A stretch of 64,000 nt of DNA from Alteromonas mediterranea DE (GTDB lineage Bacteria > Pseudomonadota > Gammaproteobacteria > Enterobacterales > Alteromonadaceae): contig NC_011138.3 in NCBI RefSeq assembly GCF_000020585.3, positions 1,235,791 through 1,299,790 of the forward strand, in the 5' to 3' direction. Within the stretch, counting starts at the first letter, position 1, and each line of letters opens with the position of its first letter. The notes beneath the pieces were generated by a model. It was not told the origin of the DNA, ran no database searches, and saw only the letters and a program-made list of their open reading frames with translations. Shown here in pieces: positions 9,303-17,929 of this stretch. The position numbers and the translations under genes were made by a program.

Positions 9303-10424
9303 TTACGCCTCGACGCTTTCAGCGGAAGAATCTAGTAAGTTATATTTTTTGAGATAGCCACGCAGCTGATGATATGTCAGGCTCAATTTTTCAGCGGTTT
9401 TCTTTTGATTAAACTGACTGTCAGCAAGTGCCTGTTTTATCATATCTATCTCATATTGTTGAGAGCGTTCTTTCAAATCTATGGGATATTCGACAGATTC
9501 TTGCTGATTGCTTGGCGTTAAAGGCGTAATGTCAGCGCTTTCTATCACATCTTTTGTATGGTCGGGTTGTGAGGACACGATAGGACTTGCTGACTCAGAA
9601 GTGCTTACTCTATCCTTAGTCTTAACTCTACCCTGTGGACGATAAACGGATTCAAAGGGGTCAAGAATGATTTCGTGAACCGGTAGGTGAGGGTTGTTAG
9701 TGCGGTAAACGGCGCGCTCAACTACATTTTTCAGTTCTCGAATATTTCCGGGCCAATCGTAATCAAGCAGAGTACGCTTGGCTTTTTCAGTGAAGCCGCT
9801 AAAGAGCTCCATCTCCATCTCACGGGCCATATTAATGGCAAAATTTTCCGCTAACATCATGATATCTTCCCGTCGCTCTCGAAGCGGGGGGATGGTAATC
9901 ACATCGAAGGCTAGCCTATCTAGCAAGTCGGCGCGAAACTCGCCTGCATCGGCAAGGGCAGGGAGATCTTCATTTGTCGCTGCAATAAGCCTTACATCGG
10001 TTTTCACCGATTTACTGCCGCCCACGCGTTCAAACTCCCCATATTCGACAACGCGAAGGAGCTTTTCTTGAATTAGACCCGAAGTATTGGCAAGTTCATC
10101 GAGAAACAGTGTGCCGTTATGGGCGACTTCAAAACGACCTTCTCGTCGTTTCGACGCACCGGTAAATGCCCCAGCTTCGTAACCGAAAAGCTCACTTTCT
10201 AAAAGGCTTTCATTTAGGGCTGCGCAATTCAGTTTGATATAGTTTTGGTCCCAGCGCTTAGATAAGAAGTGAAGACGCGCTGCAATCAGTTCTTTACCTG
10301 TACCTCGCTCTCCTATCACAAGGACCGGTTTATCTAACGGTGCTATTTGTGAAATTTGCTCTAGCACTTCTAGAAAACTGTTCGCTTGACCTAGCAAATT
10401 GTCTTGCTGACGATACCTACTCAT
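9303..10424 (-). CDS. pspF: phage shock protein operon transcriptional activator PspF
   Basis: Sigma-54 enhancer-binding protein (373 aa) without a receiver domain. The AAA+ core starts at once: QDNLLGQANSFLEVLEQIS, Walker A GERGTGKE (38-45), GAFTGA sigma-54 contact loop (85-90), Walker B GTLFLDEL, arginine-finger region FRADLLDRLAFD. A C-terminal Fis-type HTH reads NQKKTAEKLSLTYHQLRGYL. A Ser/Thr-rich linker of about 60 residues before the HTH is longer than in E. coli. The ATG at 10424 is chosen over the TTG four codons upstream because GAGG sits six bases before it. PspA is expected to inhibit it until membrane stress. It lies divergent to pspABC. Confidence 0.94.
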   Translation of the reverse strand: MSRYRQQDNLLGQANSFLEVLEQISQIAPLDKPVLVIGERGTGKELIAARLHFLSKRWDQNYIKLNCAALNESLLESELFGYEAGAFTGASKRREGRFEVAHNGTLFLDELANTSGLIQEKLLRVVEYGEFERVGGSKSVKTDVRLIAATNEDLPALADAGEFRADLLDRLAFDVITIPPLRERREDIMMLAENFAINMAREMEMELFSGFTEKAKRTLLDYDWPGNIRELKNVVERAVYRTNNPHLPVHEIILDPFESVYRPQGRVKTKDRVSTSESASPIVSSQPDHTKDVIESADITPLTPSNQQESVEYPIDLKERSQQYEIDMIKQALADSQFNQKKTAEKLSLTYHQLRGYLKKYNLLDSSAESVEA

Positions 10425-10549
10425 TAAAAACCTCAAAAGTTAGTCATTTCGACCAATTAGTAGTGTAGAACAAAAAATATTGAGAAACGAGCATTATTTG
10501 AACTTATAAAAACGGTATGAAAAATAGAGACTTAGCGTAAAGGTAGAGT

Positions 10550-10565
10550 TGGCAAGCATATTGAA
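10550..10565 (+). promoter_or_regulatory. candidate sigma-54 promoter of pspABC
   Basis: The sequence TGGCAAGCATATTGAA resembles the sigma-54 consensus TGGCAC-N5-TTGC. It keeps the -24 GG and the TTG of the -12 element, with GA in place of the usual GC. It lies about 80 bases before pspA in the pspF-pspA divergent region, where the PspF GAFTGA activator makes a sigma-54 promoter expected. Confidence 0.6.
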
Positions 10566-10645
10566 TACGATTAATACCAAGAGTAATCTATTTATCAAGT
10601 GTGGTGTTTTTTAACACTTACCATTTTTAGCAAGAGGTAATTATT

Positions 10646-11329
10646 ATGGGTATCTTCTCGCGTTTTACAGATATTGTGAATTCGAATATTAATGCGATTT
10701 TAGACAAAGCCGAAGATCCTGAAAAAATGGTTAGATTAATCATTCAGGAAATGGAAGACACATTGGTTGAGGTGCGCTCAGCGTCGGCGAAAACCTTGGC
10801 CAATAAAAAAGAAATAGCCAATCAAATTGCGAAGTACGAAAGCGATGCAAGTGATTGGGAAGCAAAAGCAGAACTTGCTTTAAGTAAAGATAGAGAAGAT
10901 TTAGCGCGAGCAGCACTGCAGGAAAAGAAAAAGTCTGCAGAAGCCGCAGAGACGTTAAGTAAAGAGCTTGCAATTGTTGAAGAGCAAATCAGCAAGCTTC
11001 AAGATGAAATTGGTCAGCTACAAGATAAACTGGCCGACGCGAAGAGTCGTCAAAAAGCCATTATCATGCGCCAGAAAACGGCTAGTTCTCGTCTTGAAGT
11101 GAAAAAGACGTTGGACAGCACTAAAGTAGATAATGCAATGGGACGCTTCGAACAATACGAGCGTAAAATTGATGATCTTGAGTCGCAGGTTGAAGCCTAT
11201 GACTTGGGCAAGAAAACCTTACAAGATGAGTTTGCTGAGCTAGAAGCCAGTGATAAAGTTGAAGACGAACTGGCTGCACTTAAAGCAAAAGTAAAAGGTG
11301 CCAATAAAAGCACCGAAAAATCAGAATAA
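10646..11329 (+). CDS. pspA: phage shock protein A
   Basis: PspA/IM30 family protein (227 aa), a bacterial ESCRT-III-like, peripherally membrane-bound coiled-coil protein. It binds stressed inner membrane and, when not engaged, inhibits PspF. The N-terminal amphipathic helix MGIFSRFTDIVNSNINAILD and the following DPEKMVRLIIQEMEDTL match the family, and long heptad-rich helices run to about residue 195. An SD (AGAGG) precedes the ATG. First gene of pspABC. Confidence 0.95.
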   Translation: MGIFSRFTDIVNSNINAILDKAEDPEKMVRLIIQEMEDTLVEVRSASAKTLANKKEIANQIAKYESDASDWEAKAELALSKDREDLARAALQEKKKSAEAAETLSKELAIVEEQISKLQDEIGQLQDKLADAKSRQKAIIMRQKTASSRLEVKKTLDSTKVDNAMGRFEQYERKIDDLESQVEAYDLGKKTLQDEFAELEASDKVEDELAALKAKVKGANKSTEKSE

Positions 11330-11403
11330 GAAAAATAGGGTGTACCCTTTGTATGCCAAACGCAGCAAAGGGTAAATACATCAGGGTTTGAGGAGAGATT
11401 GAG

Positions 11404-11643
11404 ATGGATGAAGGTATAATAGCAATGCTGGTGATGCCCCTTGTGGTTTTCACAATATTTGTTGCTCCCATTTGGCTAATTCTACATTATCGCAGCAAAA
11501 AGCAAGTCAATCAGGGCCTTAGCGCTGAAGAGCATGCGTCGTTGAAAAACTTAGCAGAGCAAGCCGAAAAAATGAGCGAGCGCATTGAAACGCTAGAAGC
11601 CATTTTAGATAGTGAGGCGCCTGAGTGGAGGAATAGAGCATGA
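11404..11643 (+). CDS. pspB: phage shock protein B
   Basis: Small inner-membrane protein (79 aa) with one N-terminal helix (about 8-28) and a cytoplasmic coiled-coil tail (EEHASLKNLAEQAEKMSERI). With PspC it relays membrane stress to release PspF from PspA. It lies 74 bases after pspA with its own SD (GAGGAGA) and overlaps pspC by four bases. Confidence 0.92.
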   Translation: MDEGIIAMLVMPLVVFTIFVAPIWLILHYRSKKQVNQGLSAEEHASLKNLAEQAEKMSERIETLEAILDSEAPEWRNRA

Positions 11644-12086
11644 GAAATGGTAAACAGCTCTACCGAAACCCAGAGAATGCGCGTATTGCAGGTGTGTGTT
11701 CAGGCGTTGCAGAATACTTCGGTTTAGAAACATGGCTAGTAAGAATTTTAGTCGTTACCGGGTTCTTTTTATTAGCCGGGCCGTTCATTTTTGTCGCTTA
11801 CATTGCCGCTTGGTTTATTCTAGATAAGAAACCTGCGGGATTAAACGAGGCGCCAACGCCCCCAGTTTTTTCACGGGGAAAAGGCTGGACTAACCCAAAC
11901 AACGGTCAGGTTAAAAGCCCAAAGGTGGAGGTAAAAACCAAAGTCTGGCAAGCCGGCGAGCCACCTAAACAGGCGTTTCACGATATTCGAAATCGTTTCG
12001 AAAAAGCGGAAGAGAGACTTCGCAAAATGGAGACCTACGTCACATCTCGCGAATATCAACTTAATAAAGAAATTAGCCGCTTGTAA
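11640..12086 (+). CDS. pspC: phage shock protein C
   Basis: PspC-domain membrane protein (148 aa). The domain covers about residues 5-62 (LYRNPENARIAGVCSGVAEY, then a long hydrophobic helix FFLLAGPFIFVAYIAAWFIL). A Pro/Lys linker and a C-terminal amphipathic helix (HDIRNRFEKAEERLRKMETY) follow and may contact PspA. It is the last psp gene; no pspD, pspE or pspG is adjacent. The ATGA overlap with pspB suggests coupling. Confidence 0.93.
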   Translation: MRNGKQLYRNPENARIAGVCSGVAEYFGLETWLVRILVVTGFFLLAGPFIFVAYIAAWFILDKKPAGLNEAPTPPVFSRGKGWTNPNNGQVKSPKVEVKTKVWQAGEPPKQAFHDIRNRFEKAEERLRKMETYVTSREYQLNKEISRL

Positions 12087-12116
12087 CCCCTTCAAAATTC
12101 TCTGCGATAAGCAATG

Positions 12117-12143
12117 AAAGCCGCTTTTTAATAGCGGCTTTTT
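12117..12143 (+). terminator. terminator of pspABC
   Basis: The stem AAAGCCGC / GCGGCTTT with loop TTTTTAATA is followed by TTTC. It lies 30 bases past pspC. Confidence 0.85.
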
Positions 12144-12172
12144 CTTTTAAAATCAGCTTCTTTTGTTGTTGA

Positions 12173-12190
12173 TGTAAAATTTATGTTACA
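12173..12190 (+). promoter_or_regulatory. TyrR box upstream of phhA
   Basis: TGTAAA-ATTTAT-GTTACA matches the TyrR operator TGTAAA-N6-TTTACA at 11 of 12 fixed positions. It is about 100 bases before phhA, and a tyrR gene lies one gene away. Activation of phhA by a TyrR/PhhR regulator is established in Pseudomonas. Confidence 0.7.
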
Positions 12191-12288
12191 GTTAAATCTT
12201 TACCCCCATTGCGCATTTGTCTTTTACAAGCGGCTAATTTCATTAGACTGATAGGTAAGTTTTTTAAACCTTATTGGTTACAGAAGTT

Positions 12289-13089
12289 ATGCCAAAATCA
12301 ACGCAATACCAGTCGAGACAATCTGATGAAAATGGGGTCATTCATTGGTCAGATGAAGAGAACCAAATTTGGTCGGAACTGTACGAAAGACAAATTCCGC
12401 TGGTAAAAGAAAGAGCATGCCAAGAGTACTTAGATGGGCTAGACCTGTTAAAGCTTAACGAAAAGAAAATTCCACAGCTGCCTGATATCAACAAGGTACT
12501 AATGGAAAAGACCGGTTGGCAAACGGCTGAAGTGCCCGCCTTAATCAACTTTGGCGAGTTTTTTAGGTTACTGGCTAACAAACAGTTTCCAGTTGCCACC
12601 TTTATTCGCTCCAGAGAAGAGTTTGACTACCTGCAAGAGCCCGACATTTTTCACGAAGTATTTGGACACTGCCCGCTGTTAACCAACCCGGCGTTCGCGC
12701 ACTTCACACATACTTATGGAAAACTAGGGCTGGCGGCGAGCAAAGAAGACCGGGTATATTTGGCGCGGTTGTATTGGTTTACTGTCGAGTTTGGCCTAGT
12801 GAGAGCGAAAGGGGGGCTTAAAATATATGGTGGCGGTATCTTATCTTCGCCGGGAGAGACCATTTACGCGTTAGACAGTGATGAACCGTTGCGTAACCCA
12901 CTTACTGCAGTTGATGCGCTGCGAACGCCGTATCGCATTGATATTATGCAGCCGCTTTATTATATCCTACCTGAATTCGACCACTTATTTGAATTGGCCG
13001 AAATGGATATTATGGCATTGGTTGAAGAGGCTAAATCTCTGGGGTTATTTTCCCCACTTTTCCCGCCTAAAGAGAAAAAAGCGAGCTAA
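12289..13089 (+). CDS. phhA: phenylalanine 4-monooxygenase
   Basis: Non-heme iron, tetrahydropterin-dependent hydroxylase (266 aa) that turns phenylalanine into tyrosine. The iron ligands are visible in DIFHEVFGHCPLL (two His) and the downstream Glu of WFTVEFGL. ARLYWFTVEFGLV and YGGGILSSPGE match the monomeric bacterial enzymes. The ATG at 12289 is taken as start; an upstream in-frame alternative codon at 12274 has no better SD. It feeds the tyrosine route represented here by the hydrolase and isomerase downstream. No carbinolamine dehydratase (phhB) is adjacent. Confidence 0.95.
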   Translation: MPKSTQYQSRQSDENGVIHWSDEENQIWSELYERQIPLVKERACQEYLDGLDLLKLNEKKIPQLPDINKVLMEKTGWQTAEVPALINFGEFFRLLANKQFPVATFIRSREEFDYLQEPDIFHEVFGHCPLLTNPAFAHFTHTYGKLGLAASKEDRVYLARLYWFTVEFGLVRAKGGLKIYGGGILSSPGETIYALDSDEPLRNPLTAVDALRTPYRIDIMQPLYYILPEFDHLFELAEMDIMALVEEAKSLGLFSPLFPPKEKKAS

Positions 13090-13120
13090 CACTATTGTTA
13101 ATTAAATGTGTTTTATATAG

Positions 13121-13151
13121 GATGCCGCTCGTTGTAGTGGCATTTTTTTTT
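13121..13151 (+). terminator. terminator of phhA
   Basis: The imperfect stem ATGCCgCT / AGtGGCAT is followed by a run of nine T. It lies 32 bases past the phhA stop. Confidence 0.75.
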
Positions 13152-13256
13152 AGGCCCGATTTTACCTATCGCTCGTCATTACCTCGCTCTTGCCACTACC
13201 AATTTTAACCTTCTGTAACATTTATCTTGTTATCTTTTTGTAAAAGTATGATACTC

Positions 13257-13274
13257 TGTACATATATGTTTACA
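13257..13274 (+). promoter_or_regulatory. TyrR box upstream of tyrR
   Basis: TGTACA-TATATG-TTTACA matches TGTAAA-N6-TTTACA at 11 of 12 fixed positions and ends 18 bases before the tyrR start. Its position over the likely promoter and leader suggests autorepression, as known for enteric tyrR. Confidence 0.72.
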
Positions 13275-13292
13275 AAATAGCTATAATACCCT

Positions 13293-14849
13293 ATGCGTCT
13301 AGAAATCAGTTGTCAGGATCGTCTTGGTATTACTCAAGATGTGTTAGATATTCTCGTAACCAAAGAAATAGATTTACGCGGTATAGAAATCGATCCCGCG
13401 GGAAAAATTTTCCTTAATTTTCCCAATATTGAATTTGCCGACTTCCAGCATCTCATGCCACAAATTCGCCGTATCGATGGTATTGATGACGTGAAGACCA
13501 CGCTTTTTATGCCTGGTGAACGTGAAAAGAATCAGCTTTCAGCAATTTTAAGAACGCTGCCTGACCCTGTTTTTTCCATTGATGCCAAGGGAAACATCGT
13601 GCTGTGCAACGAAGCGGTAAGCGCGGGCTTAGAAATGCCGACTAGCGACATTGAAGGCACAGAAATTAGTGAAGTCGTAAAAGGGTTTAACTTTACTAAG
13701 TGGATGGACGGTAAATCGCCGGGCCCGCAGTCGTCAAAGGTTAAGTTTATTCAGCAAGATTATCTTGCTGATATGTTGCCTATTACCGTACCTGACGGTG
13801 ATAAAAATATGATTATGGCCGGTGCAGTGGTCATATTGAAATCTGAAATGCGTTTGGGCCAGCAATTTACTGCTTTCCATCAGTCGCCTACGGATAGTTT
13901 TGACCGCTTTATTGCGCAGTCACCGTTTATGAAACGCGTGGTGCATGAAGCCAAACGCATAGCCGATTTAGATGCCCCTATTCTTATTTTTGGTGAGACG
14001 GGAACAGGGAAGGAAATGATTGCGCGTGCGTGTCATCAATCTAGCCGTCGAAGTGAAGGTGCATTTTTGGCACTAAACTGTGCGTCATTACCCGATAGCG
14101 TGGCGGAGACCGAGCTTTTTGGTTATGCGGCGGGCGCGTTTAATCAGCCGAATGCTAAAGTGGGACTTTTAGAGCAGGCGAAAGGCGGCACCCTGTTGCT
14201 CGATGAAATTGCTGACATGTCGTCACAGCTTCAGGCTAAATTGCTACGGGTTTTAGAAGACGGTGAATTTAGACGCGTAGGCGATGCTGAGCCGGTTAAA
14301 GTGGACGTACGCTTTATTTGCACTACCTGCCGAGACTTAGGTCAGCTGGTTGAGGAGGGGCGATTTAGAAAAGAGCTCTATTATCGCCTCAATGTACTTA
14401 GCTTGGTCATGCCATCATTAAAAGACCGCAGGCAAGATATCGTGCCCCTTGCCGAATCGTTTATTGTGCAGCATAGCACAAAACTGGGAAGACGACCGGC
14501 GAAGCTTAGTAAGTCATGTGTCGACTTTCTGCAGCAGTATCCGTGGCCTGGTAACGTAAGACAGCTACAAAATGCCCTTTATCGCGCATTGTCGCTGCTG
14601 GATGGTAAAGAAATTACTAAAGAAGATATTCAGCTTCCCAGCTGTGCACCTAGCGTAACCTACATTGACGAGAACTTTGAAGGTACCTTAGATGAGGAAG
14701 TTAAAAAGTTTGAAAAAGACTTGCTAAAACGCTTATACCCCTCTTATCCAAGTACCCGTCAGTTAGCGAAAAAGCTTGGTTTAAGCCACACGGCGATTGC
14801 TAACAAACTTCGTGAATACGGTATTAATAAAGCAACCGTGAAGTTGTAA
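13293..14849 (+). CDS. tyrR: aromatic amino acid response regulator TyrR
   Basis: Transcription factor (518 aa) with the TyrR layout: N-terminal ACT domain (MRLEISCQDRLGITQDVLDI), PAS domain (about 80-190, LRTLPDPVFSIDAKGNIVLC), AAA+ core with Walker A GETGTGKE (234-241) and a C-terminal HTH (STRQLAKKLGLSHTAIANKL). The sigma-54 contact loop is replaced: GAFNQP at 281-286 instead of GAFTGA, as expected for TyrR, which works with sigma-70. It likely senses Tyr/Phe/Trp and controls phhA and itself through the boxes described here. Confidence 0.95.
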   Translation: MRLEISCQDRLGITQDVLDILVTKEIDLRGIEIDPAGKIFLNFPNIEFADFQHLMPQIRRIDGIDDVKTTLFMPGEREKNQLSAILRTLPDPVFSIDAKGNIVLCNEAVSAGLEMPTSDIEGTEISEVVKGFNFTKWMDGKSPGPQSSKVKFIQQDYLADMLPITVPDGDKNMIMAGAVVILKSEMRLGQQFTAFHQSPTDSFDRFIAQSPFMKRVVHEAKRIADLDAPILIFGETGTGKEMIARACHQSSRRSEGAFLALNCASLPDSVAETELFGYAAGAFNQPNAKVGLLEQAKGGTLLLDEIADMSSQLQAKLLRVLEDGEFRRVGDAEPVKVDVRFICTTCRDLGQLVEEGRFRKELYYRLNVLSLVMPSLKDRRQDIVPLAESFIVQHSTKLGRRPAKLSKSCVDFLQQYPWPGNVRQLQNALYRALSLLDGKEITKEDIQLPSCAPSVTYIDENFEGTLDEEVKKFEKDLLKRLYPSYPSTRQLAKKLGLSHTAIANKLREYGINKATVKL

Positions 14850-15320
14850 TGACAAGGGCGTGGCGAGCGAGCGTTTATTGCGCTGCGTTATAATAACGCG
14901 GGGTTTACGGGCGCAAGCTCGCACGACTTATTTCATCGTCAAACGGTAATTGCGGACCATTTAGCTACAAATAAAATAATGAATAGGTAAATAGCTCGGA
15001 AAACCGGCACATGGCTTTTCGCTGTACGTTAACCTCTCTACACGCCTTAATTTGCGTGTTACGAAAAATTTACAATCAACGCAAAGCTAGTGGGATAAAG
15101 CGGCGCGTACCTTATTAATGCTTACTGCCGTACACCCTTTCTTACAGGCCAATAAAACTTCGTCACTGTAAGTCTTCTCACCTATACCAACTAGTGGCAT
15201 AACTATACTACGCATTTGTATAAAGTGTTGGCGTGCTTGTGCGCTCGTTATTGAGTATGTAGTGAGCGTTAAAAAATATGAAAATAGCCACGCCTGCCAA
15301 CCGTTTTCGAGGAAAGAAGA
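14850..15320. other. 470-base intergenic region between tyrR and the hydrolase gene
   Basis: No supportable gene. A hairpin GCGTTATAATAACGC at about 14884-14898 lies soon after tyrR but lacks a T run. The 3' end holds GAGGAAAG, the SD of the next gene. No TyrR box was seen here. Confidence 0.6.
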
Positions 15321-16325
15321 ATGAAGTTAGCAACCTATAAAGATGAACCCGAGATGGCTGCCTAATGTGTGTCGAAGACCTTTCTCGAGCATGCAGTGCA
15401 CAAGACATGCAAAACAATGCAGGATGCGTTGGACAATTGGAAGGAAGTTGCGCCACAGCTTCAGATGAAATACCAGGCACTTAATGAGCAAAGTTGCGAA
15501 AGCGTGACTTTTGATGAGTCTCGCTGCGAATCGCCGTTGCCAAGAGCATACCAATGGGCAGATGGCAGTGCGTACGTAAATCATGTGGAACTGGTAAGAA
15601 AAGCACGTAATGCAGAAATGCCTGAAAGCTTTTGGACAGACCCACTGATGTATCAAGGCGGGTCTGATGATTTTATCGGCCCAAAAGACGACATTATCCT
15701 TCCTAACGATGATTGGGGAATTGATTTTGAAGGTGAAGTTGCAGTGGTTACCGACGATGTACCGATGGCATGCACACCGGATAAAGCGTCAGAGCGAATT
15801 CGCCTTATTATGTTGGTCAACGATGTATCCCTTAGAGGTCTTATCCCGGGGGAATTAGCGAAAGGGTTCGGCTTCTTCCAATCAAAGCCTGCGTCAAGCT
15901 TTTCACCAGTAGCGGTAACGCCAGATGAATTAGGAGACGCGTGGAAAGACAACAAAGTGCATTTGCCGCTGCGTTCAACCTATAACGGTGAACTGTTTGG
16001 TAAGCCTGAAGCCGGACAAGATATGACCTTTGATTTTGGGCAGCTTGTTGCTCATGCAGCAAAAAGCAGAAACTTGGGGGCAGGGGCTATCATAGGCTCA
16101 GGCACTGTGTCTAATAAACAAGGTACTGACCATGGTTCAGCCATTGCTGAAGGTGGTGTTGGTTATTCGTGTATTGCCGAAGTGCGTATGATTGAAACCA
16201 TTCGCGACGGTAAGCCTTCAACGCCATTCATGCAATTTGGCGACCGAATTCGTATTGAAATGCTTGATGAAAACGGGAACTCAATATTTGGCACTATAGA
16301 ACAACAGGTAAAACCACTTAGCTAA
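15321..16325 (+). CDS. fumarylacetoacetate hydrolase family protein (N-terminus disrupted by two compensating indels)
   Basis: FAH-family hydrolase, probably cleaving fumarylacetoacetate to fumarate and acetoacetate at the end of tyrosine breakdown. The C-terminal barrel holds the metal-site pattern DDWGIDFEGEVAVVTDDV and GSGTVSNKQGTDHGS. The natural start is ATG 15321 (SD GAGGAAAG; MKLATYKD). That frame stops at 15363. Another frame continues family-like residues (TRDGCLMCVEDLSRACSAQD) from about 15346 to 15408, then the original frame resumes as TMQDALDNW. One base appears missing near 15345 and one extra near 15410. A GTG at 15369 would give a 318-aa protein without its first 30 or so residues. 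Assembly error is a plausible cause. maiA follows 133 bases downstream. Confidence 0.8.
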
Positions 16326-16458
16326 AATAAGTAGTGGTAACAGCCGCTGATCTAATGAGCCGCATTGCGCGCATGTTGCGAGCAGCGGCAATTAGCCTGA
16401 TTTAAGGCGTTAAACACTACGATGACCCAGCGCAATGTAAAACAGGCGAGGTAATACC

Positions 16459-17112
16459 ATGAGTATTAAACTTTATGGCTACTGGCGTTCAACCGCCTCT
16501 TATCGTGTGCGAATAGCACTAAATTTAAAAGGTGTTGAATATGACTATGTGCCCGTACACTTGGTAAATAATGGTGGGGAGCAGCATAGTAGTGAGTATT
16601 CACAGCTGAATCCTGCTCACTTGGTCCCAACGCTGGTCGACGATGATGAGGACATCATTCTCAACCAGTCCTTAGCGATCATTGAATACCTTGATGAGCG
16701 ATATGAGAGTGAGTATCGTCTTATCCCTGAGCATCGGACAGAACGGGCAAGGGTGCGAGCGTTGGCGCAAGATATTGCCTGCGATATACAGCCTATTGGA
16801 AACCTTCGCGTGTTAAATGCGTTGAAAGGAAATTTTGAAGCATCACAGGATGATGTGGCTAAGTGGGCAGCCCATTGGATAACCCTTGGGTTTGACGGTA
16901 TCGAAAAAAGGCTGCAGACCCAAGCGGGTAAGTTTTGCTTTGACTTTGATGTTACGCTTGCAGATATCTGTTTGGTGCCGCAAGTTTACAACGCTCAGCG
17001 GTTTAACGTAGACATGAGCCGCTACCCGCTTATTAGCAAAATAGCAAAAAACTGTAACGAGATTGACGCATTCAAAAATGCAATGCCTGAAAATCAAGTA
17101 GACGCCAATTGA
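16459..17112 (+). CDS. maiA: maleylacetoacetate isomerase
   Basis: Zeta-class glutathione S-transferase (217 aa) that converts maleylacetoacetate to fumarylacetoacetate. The catalytic signature is YWRSTASYRVRIALNLKG, with the Ser-Ser/Cys-type site of the zeta class (here STAS). NQSLAIIEYLDE closes the thioredoxin-like domain and DVTLADICLVPQVYNA lies in the helical domain. It directly follows the FAH-family gene, whose substrate it makes. An SD (GGCGAGG) precedes the ATG. Confidence 0.93.
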   Translation: MSIKLYGYWRSTASYRVRIALNLKGVEYDYVPVHLVNNGGEQHSSEYSQLNPAHLVPTLVDDDEDIILNQSLAIIEYLDERYESEYRLIPEHRTERARVRALAQDIACDIQPIGNLRVLNALKGNFEASQDDVAKWAAHWITLGFDGIEKRLQTQAGKFCFDFDVTLADICLVPQVYNAQRFNVDMSRYPLISKIAKNCNEIDAFKNAMPENQVDAN

Positions 17113-17153
17113 GTGGAAGGGGCAGAATATGTACTCTGACCCCCAAACTTGAG

Positions 17154-17621
17154 CTACTGACGTTTAATGGGAAGCTCGGTGGTATTTTTAACCTGCTTCA
17201 ATGCAAACGTTGAGCTTAGGTGGTCAACGAGAGGCAGGTGCGTTAATTTAGTCTTAAGCAAAAACTCATATTCTTCAATGCTCTCTACGATCACTTTTAG
17301 CAAGTAATCTTTTTCACCACTAGTGGTGTGGCACTCCACAATTTCATCAATGTTTTGTACCGCACTTTCAAAATCAGTGAGCGAGTCACCGTCGTGGTTT
17401 TTCAAAGTAACGTAAATAAAAACCGATACGCCTAAATTAAGCTTTTTACTATTGAGCAAGGTGACTTTACCGAGAATAATGCCATCGGCTTCCATCCGCT
17501 TTACCCGTCTCCAACAAGGAGTATGAGATAATCCTACGCGTTGGCTTAGGTCGGCCATTGACACCGTGGCGTCTTGTTGAAGAACGCGTAAAATCTCACG
17601 GTCAAATTTATCCAATTTCAT
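17154..17621 (-). CDS. Lrp/AsnC family transcriptional regulator
   Basis: Small leucine-responsive-type regulator (about 155 aa). N-terminal HTH: KLDKFDREILRVLQQDATVS then LSQRVGLSHTPCWRRVKRM. The C-terminal RAM ligand-binding domain includes ECHTTSGEKDYLLKVIVESI. ATG 17621 is used; a GTG two codons upstream is an alternative. It faces the leucine-type dehydrogenase, with a perfect 22-bp palindrome 50 bases before its start. This suggests autoregulation and control of branched-chain or aromatic amino acid catabolism (inference). Confidence 0.9.
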   Translation of the reverse strand: MKLDKFDREILRVLQQDATVSMADLSQRVGLSHTPCWRRVKRMEADGIILGKVTLLNSKKLNLGVSVFIYVTLKNHDGDSLTDFESAVQNIDEIVECHTTSGEKDYLLKVIVESIEEYEFLLKTKLTHLPLVDHLSSTFALKQVKNTTELPIKRQ

Positions 17622-17670
17622 TAACACTGTTTCCGTCGCTTTTATGATGTCTATTATATATCAAAAAAAA

Positions 17671-17692
17671 TTCTAGGATAGCTATCCTAGAA
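17671..17692. promoter_or_regulatory. perfect 22-bp palindrome, probable Lrp-family operator
   Basis: TTCTAGGATAGCTATCCTAG plus AA reads identically on both strands. It lies between the divergent Lrp/AsnC regulator and the dehydrogenase, close to the regulator's start. A second smaller symmetric site, TGTCCTcAGGACA, lies at 17755-17767. Symmetric AT-flanked sites are typical for Lrp-family dimers. Confidence 0.6.
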
Positions 17693-17929
17693 AAATTGTA
17701 TTCAATTCTTATGCGTTTCAGTTTGTAAATGTCATTAACAAACTTTGCAACGCCTGTCCTCAGGACAATCAGATACACTTGGCAAAATGTTGGTGATCTT
17801 TGCGAAGCCCGCGAGTGTAACGCAAAACATCATCAGACTCTCATTTCACCCCAAGTGGATGGTGTGTACTTTTCGTGACAGCGCCATCTTGGGAAAGTTT
17901 TAATTCACCACAGTTGTAATAGGGAAAAT

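Noticed and set aside
12209..12406. Frame of 65 codons overlapping phhA
   Set aside because: It runs in another frame through the conserved N-terminus of the phenylalanine hydroxylase.
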